From contig JAUYMQ010000141.1 in the NCBI GenBank assembly GCA_030698575.1, forward strand, positions 1 to 8,912: a stretch of DNA of 8,912 nucleotides, in the 5' to 3' direction. A program made the translations under genes and the position numbers. The notes beneath the pieces were generated by a model, which saw nothing but the letters and a program-made list of their open reading frames with translations, did not search any database and had not been told where the DNA came from. Shown here piece after piece: positions 1 to 6,599 of this stretch (its first letter is position 1; each line of letters starts with the position of its first letter). The DNA comes from Deltaproteobacteria bacterium (lineage in GTDB: Bacteria > JAUYMQ01).

Positions 1-1154
1 CGATGCCCGATGCGAGTCCCACGAAGTGGCACCTCGGGCACACAAGCTGGTTCTTCGAAACGTTCATTCTTGATCGCGAGCTGCCGGGCTACCGGCGTTT
101 CGATCCGCAATACGCCATCCTCTTCAATTCCTACTACAACACGGTCGGCCCCCAGCACCCCCGTCCCGAACGGGGGCTGCTCACGCGCCCGTCCCTGGAT
201 GAGGTGCGGGCCTACCGTGGCCACGTCGATCGCGCCGTCCTCGGATTTCTGGAGGGCGCTTCGACGCCCTCTCGCCCGAGCCTCGAAGTCCTGCGCATCG
301 GCCTTCACCACGAACAGCAACACCAGGAACTGCTCCTCACCGACGTGAAGCACCTCTTTTCCCGGAACCCCTTGCACCCGGCCTACCGCGAGTGTCCCGA
401 AACGCCGGCCGGCGACGTGAAGCCGGTCGGCTGGCACCACTACCCGGAGGGCCTCCAGTGGACGGGCCACACGGGCGACGGGTTTTCCTTCGACAACGAG
501 ACGCCGCGCCACCGCGTGTTCGTCGAGGCCTTCGAGATCGCATCGCGCCAGGTCACGAACGCGGAGTTCCTGGCCTTCATCGAAGCCGGCGGCTACGACC
601 GTGCGGAGCTCTGGCTGTCCGACGGCTGGACTGCGGTGAACTCCGCCCGGCTCACGGTGCCGCTCTACTGGGAGCGCCACGACGGGGCCTGGCGCACGCA
701 CACGCTCTCCGGCCTCCACACACTCCGCCTGGACGAACCGGTGTGCCACGTGAGTTATTACGAAGCCGACGCCTACGCGCGCTGGGCCGGCGCGAGGCTT
801 CCCACCGAGGCGGAGTGGGAAGTGGCGTCTCCCGGGCAGGGTGGCGGGGAAAATTTTCTCGAGGACGGGCGCTTGCACCCGGTGCCCGCGCCGCCCGCCG
901 ACGACGGCCCGGCGCAACTTCTCGGCAACCTCTGGGAATGGACGCAGAGCCCCTACGCGGCCTACCCGGGCTACGCGCCGCCCGACGGCGCGCTTGGCGA
1001 ATACAACGGCAAGTTCATGTGCAACCAGATGGTGCTCCGGGGCGGCTCATGCGCCACGCCGCGGTCGCACATCCGCGGAACCTACCGAAATTTCTTTCCG
1101 CCCGACGCCCGCTGGCAGTTCAGCGGCATCCGCCTTGCGCGGGACGCCCGCTAG
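1..1154 (+). CDS. egtB: EgtB-type ergothioneine sulfoxide synthase (5' end missing)
   Basis: Non-haem iron enzyme that in the EgtB family uses O2 to join gamma-glutamylcysteine (or cysteine) to hercynine, the central step of ergothioneine synthesis in the cytosol. Counting from the codon at position 3, an N-terminal DinB-like part carries the three iron-ligand histidines in family motifs: H13 in KWHLGHTSWFFE, and H103 and H107 in HHEQQHQE. The rest is an FGE-sulfatase/SUMF1 fold, seen as PRHRVFVEAFEIA, RLPTEAEWE, GNLWEWT and a typical C-terminus with VLRGGS and RWQFSGIRLAR. The Met at position 3 aligns with the internal MPDASPTKWH motif of family members, so the true start and about 40-60 residues lie upstream of the window. 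It ends at TAG 1152-1154. No egtD methyltransferase follows, so any egtD partner would be upstream or elsewhere. A selenoneine synthase (SenA) or OvoA-like role is possible but less likely. The family call is firm; the exact substrate is inferred. Confidence 0.92.
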   Translation, partial: MPDASPTKWHLGHTSWFFETFILDRELPGYRRFDPQYAILFNSYYNTVGPQHPRPERGLLTRPSLDEVRAYRGHVDRAVLGFLEGASTPSRPSLEVLRIGLHHEQQHQELLLTDVKHLFSRNPLHPAYRECPETPAGDVKPVGWHHYPEGLQWTGHTGDGFSFDNETPRHRVFVEAFEIASRQVTNAEFLAFIEAGGYDRAELWLSDGWTAVNSARLTVPLYWERHDGAWRTHTLSGLHTLRLDEPVCHVSYYEADAYARWAGARLPTEAEWEVASPGQGGGENFLEDGRLHPVPAPPADDGPAQLLGNLWEWTQSPYAAYPGYAPPDGALGEYNGKFMCNQMVLRGGSCATPRSHIRGTYRNFFPPDARWQFSGIRLARDAR

Positions 1155-1166
1155 CCTGAAAGCTGG

Positions 1167-1189
1167 CGGAGAGACGGGGCAATTCTCCG
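1167..1189 (+). repeat. Small inverted repeat between egtB and aat
   Basis: CGGAGA (1167-1172) is the exact reverse complement of TCTCCG (1184-1189), around an 11-base loop. It lies in the 39-bp gap before aat. No T-run follows, so it is not a convincing terminator. It could fold in the RNA just ahead of the aat start, which has no strong Shine-Dalgarno sequence of its own. It may also be chance in GC-rich DNA. Confidence 0.25.
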
Positions 1190-1193
1190 GGAC

Positions 1194-1934
1194 GTGATGC
1201 CGGTCATCTGGTTGGGAAAGCGTCTGATCTTCCCCCCGCCCGGGGCCGCTCTGCCGAGCGGACTTCTTGCCGCGGGGGGCGATCTCTCGCCGGACCGTCT
1301 CCTGCTGGCCTACGCGTCGGGCATTTTTCCGTGGTACTCCGAGGGCGACCCGATACTCTGGTTCTCGCCCGATCCCCGGATGGTGCTGCTCCCCTCGCAA
1401 CTGCGCGTCTCGCGCAGTTTGCGCAAGTTTGCGCGTCGGGCGCGGCTCGAGCTTCGAATGGACACGGCCTTCGAAGCGGTCATTCGGGCCTGCGCCGGGG
1501 CGAAGCGGCCGGGCGGTGAGGGCACCTGGATCACGAAGGACATGATCCGCGCCTACAGCCGCCTGCACGAAATGGGATACGCACATAGCGCGGAGGCGTG
1601 GGTGGAGGGGCGTCTGGCCGCCGGCGTCTACGGGGTCTCGCTGGGCGGGGCCTTCTTCGCTGAATCGATGTTCACACGCCTGCCCAACGCTTCGAAGACC
1701 GCACTCGTGGCGCTCGTGCGGCAGGTCCATGCCTGGAACTTCGATTTCGTCGACTGCCAGGTGCACACCGAGAATCTGGCGCGTTTCGGGGCAACCGAGT
1801 GGCCGCGCGGACGCTTTCTTGGGGCGCTCGATCGGACCCTGCGGCGTCCCACGCTGCGCGGGCGCTGGTCCTTTGAACGGGACGTGCTGGAGGCCCTGCG
1901 GGAGCCAGCCCCCGAAGGAACCAAACCCGGTTAA
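1194..1934 (+). CDS. aat: Leucyl/phenylalanyl-tRNA--protein transferase
   Basis: Cytosolic enzyme of the bacterial N-end rule. It moves Leu or Phe from aminoacyl-tRNA onto proteins with N-terminal Arg or Lys, marking them for ClpS/ClpAP degradation. The 246-residue product matches the family along its length (E. coli Aat is 234). Visible motifs are AAGGDLSP, GIFPWY (43-48), ILWFSPDPR, TWIT, the E157-containing AESMF, and D187-C188-Q189, which corresponds to the catalytic Asp/Gln pair described for E. coli Aat. Two starts are adjacent, GTG 1194 and ATG 1197; the ATG is the more usual choice and would give 245 residues. Neither has a strong ribosome-binding site. The gene lies 39 bp after egtB and 17 bp before the quinone reductase, so it is probably co-transcribed with them. 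Identity is secure; only the start is uncertain. Confidence 0.95.
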   Translation: MMPVIWLGKRLIFPPPGAALPSGLLAAGGDLSPDRLLLAYASGIFPWYSEGDPILWFSPDPRMVLLPSQLRVSRSLRKFARRARLELRMDTAFEAVIRACAGAKRPGGEGTWITKDMIRAYSRLHEMGYAHSAEAWVEGRLAAGVYGVSLGGAFFAESMFTRLPNASKTALVALVRQVHAWNFDFVDCQVHTENLARFGATEWPRGRFLGALDRTLRRPTLRGRWSFERDVLEALREPAPEGTKPG

Positions 1935-1951
1935 CGAGGAGGCGGTTCGCG

Positions 1952-2929
1952 ATGGCAGGTTGTATTCGGGTGCACGAGACCGGCGGGCCGGAGGTGCTCC
2001 TCTGGGAGGAGGCGCCGGTGCGGGACGCCGGGCCGGGAGAGGCCCTGATCCGCCAGACCGCCGTCGGGCTCAACTACATCGACGTTTACTTTCGGAAGGG
2101 CCTCTACCCGGCGCCGGGATTACCCTTCACGCCCGGCATGGAAGGCGCCGGCGTGGTGGAAGTGGTGGGTGCGGGGGTCGCCGATCTTGCGCCGGGTGAT
2201 CGCGTGGCCTACGCCGGCGCCCCGATCGGCAGCTACGCGGAGTCGCGCGTGATGCCGGCGGATCGCCTGGTGAAGCTCCCGGCGACAATCGACGACCGGA
2301 TCGCCGCCGCCATGATGCTCAAGGGGATGACCGCCCAGTACCTTCTGAAGCGGACCGCGAACCTCCGATCCGGAGACACGATCCTGGTTCATGCCGCAGC
2401 GGGCGGCGTGGGCCTCATCCTGTGCCAGTGGGCGCGCAGCCTCGGCGTGCGTGTCATCGGCACGGTCGGAAGCGAGGAGAAGGCGGCGCTGGCCTCGTCC
2501 CACGGCTGCGATCACACGGTGATCTACACGAAGGAAAACATGGTGGATCGCGTGCGCGAGATCACGGCGGGGGAAGGGGTGGCGGTCGTCTACGACTCGG
2601 TCGGGAAGGACACTTTCGAGGCATCTCTTGACTGTCTCCGGCCGCTCGGACTCCTGGTGAGCTTCGGGCAGTCCTCGGGACCGGTCCCCGCCTTCGATAT
2701 CGGCCTGCTGAACCTGAAAGGATCGCTGTTTCTCACGCGGCCGAGCCTCTTTCACTACACAATGAGCCGGGCCGATCTGCTTGCGACGGCATCGGATCTC
2801 TTTGACGTGGTGGCGGGCGGGACGGTGCGGATCGGCGTGAACCAGACCTACCCGCTCCGCGAGGCGGAGCGATCGCATCGCGATCTCGAGGCCCGGCGCA
2901 CGACAGGCTCCACTGTGCTCCTGCCCTGA
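1952..2929 (+). CDS. qor: Zinc-independent NADPH:quinone oxidoreductase (QOR/zeta-crystallin type, MDR superfamily)
   Basis: Soluble medium-chain reductase expected to transfer electrons from NADPH to quinones or other activated double bonds. At 325 residues it matches E. coli QorA (327). The N-terminal GroES-like domain (about 1-120) has the QOR signature LNYIDVYFRKGLYP and GMEGAGVVEVVG. The Rossmann domain contains HAAAGGVG (147-154), the NADPH-binding loop that marks the quinone-reductase branch. Cysteines expected for catalytic or structural zinc in alcohol dehydrogenases are absent. The ATG at 1952 has an excellent ribosome-binding site, AGGAGG at 1937-1942 with 9-nt spacing, and follows the aat stop (1932-1934) by 17 bp. 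The family is clear; the physiological electron acceptor cannot be read from the sequence. Confidence 0.9.
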   Translation: MAGCIRVHETGGPEVLLWEEAPVRDAGPGEALIRQTAVGLNYIDVYFRKGLYPAPGLPFTPGMEGAGVVEVVGAGVADLAPGDRVAYAGAPIGSYAESRVMPADRLVKLPATIDDRIAAAMMLKGMTAQYLLKRTANLRSGDTILVHAAAGGVGLILCQWARSLGVRVIGTVGSEEKAALASSHGCDHTVIYTKENMVDRVREITAGEGVAVVYDSVGKDTFEASLDCLRPLGLLVSFGQSSGPVPAFDIGLLNLKGSLFLTRPSLFHYTMSRADLLATASDLFDVVAGGTVRIGVNQTYPLREAERSHRDLEARRTTGSTVLLP

Positions 2930-2951
2930 GCAAAACCGCAGGTTGGCAACG

Positions 2952-2966
2952 GCGGGCGGCGCCCGC
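2952..2966 (+). repeat. Perfect GC hairpin abutting the ribosome-binding site of the VOC gene
   Basis: GCGGGC-GGC-GCCCGC forms six G/C pairs with a 3-base loop. It ends one base before the AGGAGG (2967-2972) of the next gene. A shorter AACC-GCA-GGTT hairpin lies just upstream (2934-2944). No T-tract follows, so an intrinsic terminator is unlikely. The position fits an RNA structure that modulates ribosome access or shields a processed 5' end. The effect is inferred. Confidence 0.4.
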
Positions 2967-2976
2967 AGGAGGCGGC

Positions 2977-3369
2977 ATGGAACTTTCGGCTCCTGACTAC
3001 ATTGTACTGGTGGTGGCGGATCTGGAGCGCGCGATCCGGTTCTACTCGGATGTACTGGGGCTCCGTCTGGCCCACCGTGCGGAAGCCTACGCGCAGTTCG
3101 ACACCGGGCGAACGCGGCTGGCGCTCTACACCCGGGCGGCCATGGGAAAGACGCTCGGTATCCCCCTCGTAGCACCTTCGGAAGATGCGCCGGCCTTCGA
3201 ACTGGGTTTCAAGGTGGATGACGCTGAAGCGGCCTACGCGGAGATCGTCAGGAAGGGCGCTCGCCCGGTGACGCCGCCAATCGATCGGTCCTGGGGGCAG
3301 CGAACGGCTTACGTGCGCGATCCCGACGGCCACCTCGTCGAGCTGGCGCAAGATCTCGGGAGGTCCTGA
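2977..3369 (+). CDS. VOC-superfamily (glyoxalase/bleomycin-resistance-like) protein
   Basis: A 130-residue protein with the paired beta-alpha-beta-beta-beta modules of the vicinal oxygen chelate fold. The first module is DYIVLVVADLERAIRFYSDV with VLGL; the second is FELGFKVDDAEAAYAEI followed by YVRDPDGHLVEL. Family members are glyoxalases, dioxygenases, fosfomycin/bleomycin-resistance proteins or binding proteins. Of the usual metal-ligand positions, only the last glutamate (E122) looks canonical. The first-strand histidine is replaced by Y8 and the second-module histidine position by E75, which points to a bleomycin-resistance-type binding protein or altered metal use rather than true glyoxalase I. 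The ATG has AGGAGG at 2967-2972 but only 4 nt of spacing, with a strong hairpin directly upstream. It follows qor by 47 bp. The fold is confident; the function is unknown. Confidence 0.8.
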   Translation: MELSAPDYIVLVVADLERAIRFYSDVLGLRLAHRAEAYAQFDTGRTRLALYTRAAMGKTLGIPLVAPSEDAPAFELGFKVDDAEAAYAEIVRKGARPVTPPIDRSWGQRTAYVRDPDGHLVELAQDLGRS

Positions 3370-3370
3370 C

Positions 3371-3398
3371 GCGCGCCGGTCCGTTCGGCGGCGTGCGC
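3371..3398 (+). repeat. Imperfect GC-rich inverted repeat after the VOC gene
   Basis: GCGCGCCG (3371-3378) can pair with CGGC (3389-3392) plus GCGC (3395-3398), leaving a two-base bulge and a 10-base loop. It starts two bases after the stop codon. It could act in 3'-end formation for the egtB-aat-qor-VOC unit, but there is no T-tract, so it is not an intrinsic terminator by the usual criteria. Confidence 0.2.
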
Positions 3399-3404
3399 GG
3401 CAGG

Positions 3405-3433
3405 TTGCGGCCTCAGCGAAGGGCGGGCATCAT
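3405..3433 (+). promoter_or_regulatory. Weak candidate housekeeping promoter for the aldehyde dehydrogenase unit
   Basis: TTGCGG (3405-3410) and CATCAT (3428-3433) are separated by 17 bases. They match the sigma-70 boxes TTGACA and TATAAT at three and four of six positions. This would start RNA near 3440, upstream of the ribosome-binding site at 3456-3461. The match is weak and rests mainly on position and on overlap with the palindrome at 3429-3445. Confidence 0.25.
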
Positions 3434-3445
3434 GAATCTCATGAT
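3429..3445 (+). promoter_or_regulatory. 17-bp perfect palindrome, candidate operator for the dehydrogenase unit
   Basis: ATCATGA-ATC-TCATGAT has two 7-bp arms that are exact reverse complements around a 3-bp spacer. It is AT-rich in a GC-rich background, ends 24 bp before the ATG at 3470 and lies ahead of the Shine-Dalgarno sequence. Size and symmetry suit a dimeric HTH repressor such as a GntR-, TetR- or MarR-type protein, but I do not recognise the specific site. No regulator gene lies beside it. Confidence 0.5.
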
Positions 3446-3469
3446 AGAAAGGCCAGAGGAGATCGCGCG

Positions 3470-4831
3470 ATGATGGAGTCCGTCAATCCGGCGACGGAGG
3501 AGCACGTCAGGACCTACGAAGAATGGTCCGGCGCCGATCTCGAGGGTGCGCTCGATGCGTCGCACCGCGCGTGGCTTTCCTGGCGGGAAACGTCTTTCGG
3601 TCACCGTGCTGACCTCATGCGCCGGGCGGGGCGCGTGCTCAGGGAGCGCCGGGCGGAGTACGCGCGGCTCGCCACCATCGAGATGGGTAAGCCCATCACG
3701 GGGGCGCTCGCCGAAGTTGAGAAGTGCGCAGAGGGGTGCGACTACTACGCCGACACGGCCGCCGCGCACCTCGCCGATGAGGTGGTCCGGAGCGCGGCGT
3801 CGAAGAGCTACGTTCGCTACGACCCCCTTGGCGTGGTTCTGGCTGTCATGCCCTGGAACTTCCCCTTCTGGCAGGTCTTCCGGTTCGCCGCGCCGGCGCT
3901 CATGGCGGGAAACGGCGGGGTGCTGAAGCACGCCTCGAACGTCACCGGCTGCGCCCTGGCCATCGAGGACGTCTTCCGGCGGGCGGGCTTCCCGGCGGAT
4001 CTGTTTCGGACGCTTCTTGTGGGCGTGGCCAGCGTGGAGGGAATCATTGCCGACGACCGCATAGCCGCGGCCACGCTCACCGGAAGCGAGCGGGCGGGCA
4101 TTGCCGTCGGATCGCAGGCGGGGAGGGCGTTGAAGCCGTCGGTTCTCGAACTCGGCGGGTCCGACCCCTTCATCGTCCTCGACGACGCCGACGTCGAAAC
4201 GGCCGCCCGGGTGGGCGCCCAGGCGCGCACGGTGAACTCGGGGCAGAGCTGCATTGCCGCCAAGCGGTTCGTCGTCGTCGAAAAGATCGCAGGCGAATTC
4301 CTGAAGCACTTCACCGCGCGCATGGCCGATCTGCGGATGGGGGATCCCCTCGACGAGAGGACCGAGATTGGCCCACAGGCTCGCCAGGACCTCCGTGACG
4401 AGCTTCACGATCAGGTAACCCGCTCGGTCACCGCCGGGGCGCGGGTGCTTCTCGGCGCCGAAATCCCGAAGGGCAAGGGGTACTTTTACCCGGCGACCGT
4501 GCTCAGCGACGTCGGGCCCGGCATGCCGGCCTACGAGGAGGAACTGTTCGGCCCGGTGGCCGCCGTCATCGTCGCCAGGGACACCGAGGACGCCCTTCGC
4601 ATTGCGAACAGCAGCCGCTTTGGCCTGGGAGCAAGCCTCTGGACCCGTGATCTTGGACAGGCCGAGCGCCTCGCGCGGCGTGTCGAGGCCGGGAGCGTGT
4701 TCGTCAACGGCCTCGTGAAGAGCGACCCGCGGCTCCCTTTCGGCGGCATCAAGAAGTCCGGCTATGGCAGGGAGCTTTCGCGCCACGGCATCCAGGCTTT
4801 CGTGAACACAAAGACCGTCTTCATCGCATGA
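3470..4831 (+). CDS. NAD(P)-dependent succinate-semialdehyde dehydrogenase (Sad/YneI-type ALDH)
   Basis: Aldehyde dehydrogenase, 453 residues, closely resembling E. coli Sad/YneI (462), which oxidises succinate semialdehyde to succinate in 4-aminobutyrate and related catabolism. Shared Sad-type stretches include IEMGKPI, MPWNFPFWQVFR, GNGGVLKHASN, LELGGSDPF, AAKRF and LRDELH. Catalytic residues are visible: N130 in MPWNFP, K153 in LKHA, E227 in LELGG and nucleophile C261 in NSGQSC. The C-terminal PFGGIKKSGYGRELS is also typical. Two tandem ATGs exist (3470 and 3473). GAGGAG at 3456-3461 sits 8 nt before the first, which I chose. A 17-bp palindrome lies immediately upstream. The stop overlaps the next start in ATGA (4828-4831), implying translational coupling. 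Substrate is inferred from family similarity; other semialdehydes or aldehydes are possible. Confidence 0.9.
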   Translation: MMESVNPATEEHVRTYEEWSGADLEGALDASHRAWLSWRETSFGHRADLMRRAGRVLRERRAEYARLATIEMGKPITGALAEVEKCAEGCDYYADTAAAHLADEVVRSAASKSYVRYDPLGVVLAVMPWNFPFWQVFRFAAPALMAGNGGVLKHASNVTGCALAIEDVFRRAGFPADLFRTLLVGVASVEGIIADDRIAAATLTGSERAGIAVGSQAGRALKPSVLELGGSDPFIVLDDADVETAARVGAQARTVNSGQSCIAAKRFVVVEKIAGEFLKHFTARMADLRMGDPLDERTEIGPQARQDLRDELHDQVTRSVTAGARVLLGAEIPKGKGYFYPATVLSDVGPGMPAYEEELFGPVAAVIVARDTEDALRIANSSRFGLGASLWTRDLGQAERLARRVEAGSVFVNGLVKSDPRLPFGGIKKSGYGRELSRHGIQAFVNTKTVFIA

Positions 4832-6405
4832 ATCAGGTATCGCTGATCCGGACCCTCGCCCGCTCGCGCGCCTTCCCCGATCGCCCGCGAAAGGTGCGGC
4901 TCGTCCAGACCCATCTCTCCTACGTGTTCCTCACTCCGACGCGCGTTTACAAGATCAAGAAATCCGTGGATCTCGGCTTCGCCGACTTCTCGACGCTTGC
5001 CCGCCGCCGCCGCTACTGCCGCGTGGAGGTCGAGGTCAACCGGCGGCTGGCGCCGCGGGTTTACCTGGGGATCGAGCCGGTGGTCCTGGTCGCGGGGCGT
5101 CCGGTCGTCGGCGGGCGGGGCAGGGCGGTGGAGTATGCGGTGGTCATGCGGCGGCTTCCCGACACAAGGCTTCTCAGCCGACGGCTCCGGCGGGGGCCTG
5201 GCGACTATCCCCTCGTCGCGCGCGTGGCCGAGCGTCTGGCCCGCTTTTACGGCCAGGTGAAGCTCGGGCCCGGCGATCGGGACACGGGTGCGGGGCCGCT
5301 GGCCCGCGTGGTGCGCGACAACTTCAGGGTGCTGGAAAAATTCTCCGGAGACCTGTTCGACGCGGAGGCGCTTGCAGCGCTCAAGGGGTGGAGTGAGCAT
5401 GAGCTTGCAGCGATGCGACGGCGCATCGAGCAGCGCGCGCGCGAGGGACGATCGGTCGAAGGCCATGGAGATCTCCACCTCGCGCATATTTATGTGAACA
5501 ACGAGATCGAGATTCTCGACGGGACGGAGTTCTCTCGCCGTTTCCGGGCCGGGGACTACGCCAAAGATGTAGCCTTTCTGGCGATGGATCTGGAGGCCCG
5601 CGATCGCCATGATCTTTCACGCCATCTCGTTCGGATCCTGGCGAGGCGGCTCCGCGATCCGGATCTCCCGCGGCTTCTTCCGTTCTACAAGGCCTACCGG
5701 GCGCTTGTCCGGGCGAAGGTGAACGCGCTGCTGACAGGGGAGCGCGAAGTGCCCATCGAGGCGCGGCGGGCCGGGGCAAGAGGAGCGCGGCGCTATTTCA
5801 AACTGGCTGAGCGCATCACGCGCTGGCGCGGCGCGCCCGCGCTCATCGTGATGGGGGGGCTCACGGGCGTTGGGAAGACGGCCCTGGCCCTGGACGTCGC
5901 CAGGCGCTACGGCGTGGAGTGGGTCGCCACGGACGTGGCGCGGAAGCTTCTTGCGGGGCTGGATCCTTTCCTGTCCGCCCGCGCCGGAATCGGGCGCGGG
6001 CTCTACTCCCCCGCGCATCGCCGGGCCACCCTGCGGGCCGTGCTGCGCGAGGCTCGCTCGCTCCTGCGCTCCGGGCGGCCCGTCATTCTCGATGGGACGT
6101 TCCAGCGCCGCGAGGATCGAGCGGCGGTTCGCCGCCTCGCCCGGCGCGAGTGCGCTGAGATCAGGTTTCTCTGGTGCGAGGCGCCCCTCGATGTGGTCCG
6201 ACGCCGGTTCAGAAAGCGCGCCGAAGGGCCGTCCTTCTCCGATGCCGATTGGAAGGTCTACCTTGCGATGCGCAAGAGGCAGGAGCCTCCCGTCGAAATA
6301 CCGCTGTCCGAGATCACCTTTCTTGACACAACCTGCGCAAGCCCCGTCCTCTGGAGGCGCATTGACGCGCTGCTTGCTCCACTCGCTTCGCCTCCTTCCC
6401 GCTGA
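4828..6405 (+). CDS. Fused APH-like kinase / P-loop AAA kinase (COG2187-COG0645 type)
   Basis: A 525-residue two-domain protein. The N-terminal part (about 1-320) is an aminoglycoside-phosphotransferase-like kinase domain. It has the lysine-containing VYKIKKSVDLGF and the catalytic-loop motif GHGDLHLAHI (212-221, with D215), then the ILDGTEF segment with candidate metal-binding D231, and CxEFN-like context ending in AFLAMDLE. The C-terminal part (about 335-520) is a P-loop kinase with Walker A GLTGVGKT (344-351, K350), then TDVARKLL and VILDGTFQRREDR, typical of the zeta-toxin/gluconate-kinase-like COG0645 group. This fusion is widespread and often annotated 'bifunctional aminoglycoside phosphotransferase/ATP-binding protein', but its real substrate is not established. 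Family members usually have Cys after the Asp of the ILD segment; here it is Gly. ATGA overlap with the dehydrogenase shows the two are made together. It is not good evidence for antibiotic resistance. Confidence 0.85.
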   Translation: MNQVSLIRTLARSRAFPDRPRKVRLVQTHLSYVFLTPTRVYKIKKSVDLGFADFSTLARRRRYCRVEVEVNRRLAPRVYLGIEPVVLVAGRPVVGGRGRAVEYAVVMRRLPDTRLLSRRLRRGPGDYPLVARVAERLARFYGQVKLGPGDRDTGAGPLARVVRDNFRVLEKFSGDLFDAEALAALKGWSEHELAAMRRRIEQRAREGRSVEGHGDLHLAHIYVNNEIEILDGTEFSRRFRAGDYAKDVAFLAMDLEARDRHDLSRHLVRILARRLRDPDLPRLLPFYKAYRALVRAKVNALLTGEREVPIEARRAGARGARRYFKLAERITRWRGAPALIVMGGLTGVGKTALALDVARRYGVEWVATDVARKLLAGLDPFLSARAGIGRGLYSPAHRRATLRAVLREARSLLRSGRPVILDGTFQRREDRAAVRRLARRECAEIRFLWCEAPLDVVRRRFRKRAEGPSFSDADWKVYLAMRKRQEPPVEIPLSEITFLDTTCASPVLWRRIDALLAPLASPPSR

Positions 6406-6410
6406 AAGCT

Positions 6411-6447
6411 CACATCTGTTGCAAAACTTGCACTGTTCCCAGATGTG
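6411..6447 (+). repeat. 8-bp inverted repeat bracketing a candidate enhancer site
   Basis: CACATCTG (6411-6418) is repeated exactly in reverse complement as CAGATGTG (6440-6447), with 21 bp between. It starts five bases after the upstream kinase stop. The spacer contains the palindrome TGCAA-AAC-TTGCA. There is no T-run after the right arm, so it is not a standard terminator; it could be part of the upstream control region of the regulator gene. Confidence 0.4.
6420..6432 (+). promoter_or_regulatory. Candidate upstream activator site 1 for the NtrC-type regulator
   Basis: TGCAA-AAC-TTGCA is a perfect 5-3-5 palindrome centred about 159 bp before the predicted start of the sigma-54 transcript at about 6585. 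The same architecture, CGCAA-CTT-TTGCG, occurs at 8131-8143 upstream of the second sigma-54 promoter. Dyad-symmetric sites 80-160 bp upstream are what Fis-type HTH activators of this family bind. Assignment to this regulator is inferred. Confidence 0.5.
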
Positions 6448-6448
6448 G

Positions 6449-6461
6449 TGCAAAGTCTGCT
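6449..6461 (+). promoter_or_regulatory. Degenerate second activator half-site
   Basis: TGCAA-AGT-CTGCT keeps the left arm of the palindrome exactly and three of five bases of the right arm. It lies 29 bp after the left arm of the site at 6420, close to three helical turns, so two dimers could bind on nearly the same face of the DNA. It is supported only by similarity and spacing. Confidence 0.3.
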
Positions 6462-6558
6462 TAAAGGCGGAATGGACTCCCTGAGACGCCGAGTCCGTCG
6501 CCTTAAAAATGCCACTGATTTCAATTGGTTCCCCAAGGAGAGGGAGACCCGCGGGGTG

Positions 6559-6574
6559 TGGCATGATGCTTGCT
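6559..6574 (+). promoter_or_regulatory. Sigma-54 promoter of the response-regulator gene
   Basis: TGGCAT-GATGC-TTGCT matches the -24/-12 consensus TGGCAC-N5-TTGC(A/T) at every position but one, with the invariant GG (6560-6561) and GC (6572-6573) at correct spacing. RNA is expected to start near 6585, giving a leader of about 91 nt before the ATG at 6676. Because the promoter lies inside any longer reading frame from 6445, it also supports the shorter start for the regulator. Confidence 0.8.
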
Positions 6575-6599
6575 CTATTCTTGCCAGACCATCGGCTAT

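Noticed and set aside
2120-3175. Long minus-strand frame opposite the quinone reductase and VOC gene
   Set aside because: It is Arg/His/Pro-rich with no domain, and covers two well-supported + strand genes and the gap between them.
3413-4786. Long minus-strand frame opposite the aldehyde dehydrogenase
   Set aside because: It is a complementary-strand shadow typical of high-GC DNA; the + strand gene has full family motifs and catalytic residues.
6323-6328. TTGACA near the end of the kinase gene as a -35 box
   Set aside because: No acceptable -10 element lies 16-18 bp downstream, and it is inside coding sequence.
4828-6405. Aminoglycoside resistance gene
   Set aside because: The N-terminal domain is of the COG2187 type fused to a P-loop kinase, a widespread chromosomal family with no established role in antibiotic resistance, and nothing nearby indicates mobility.
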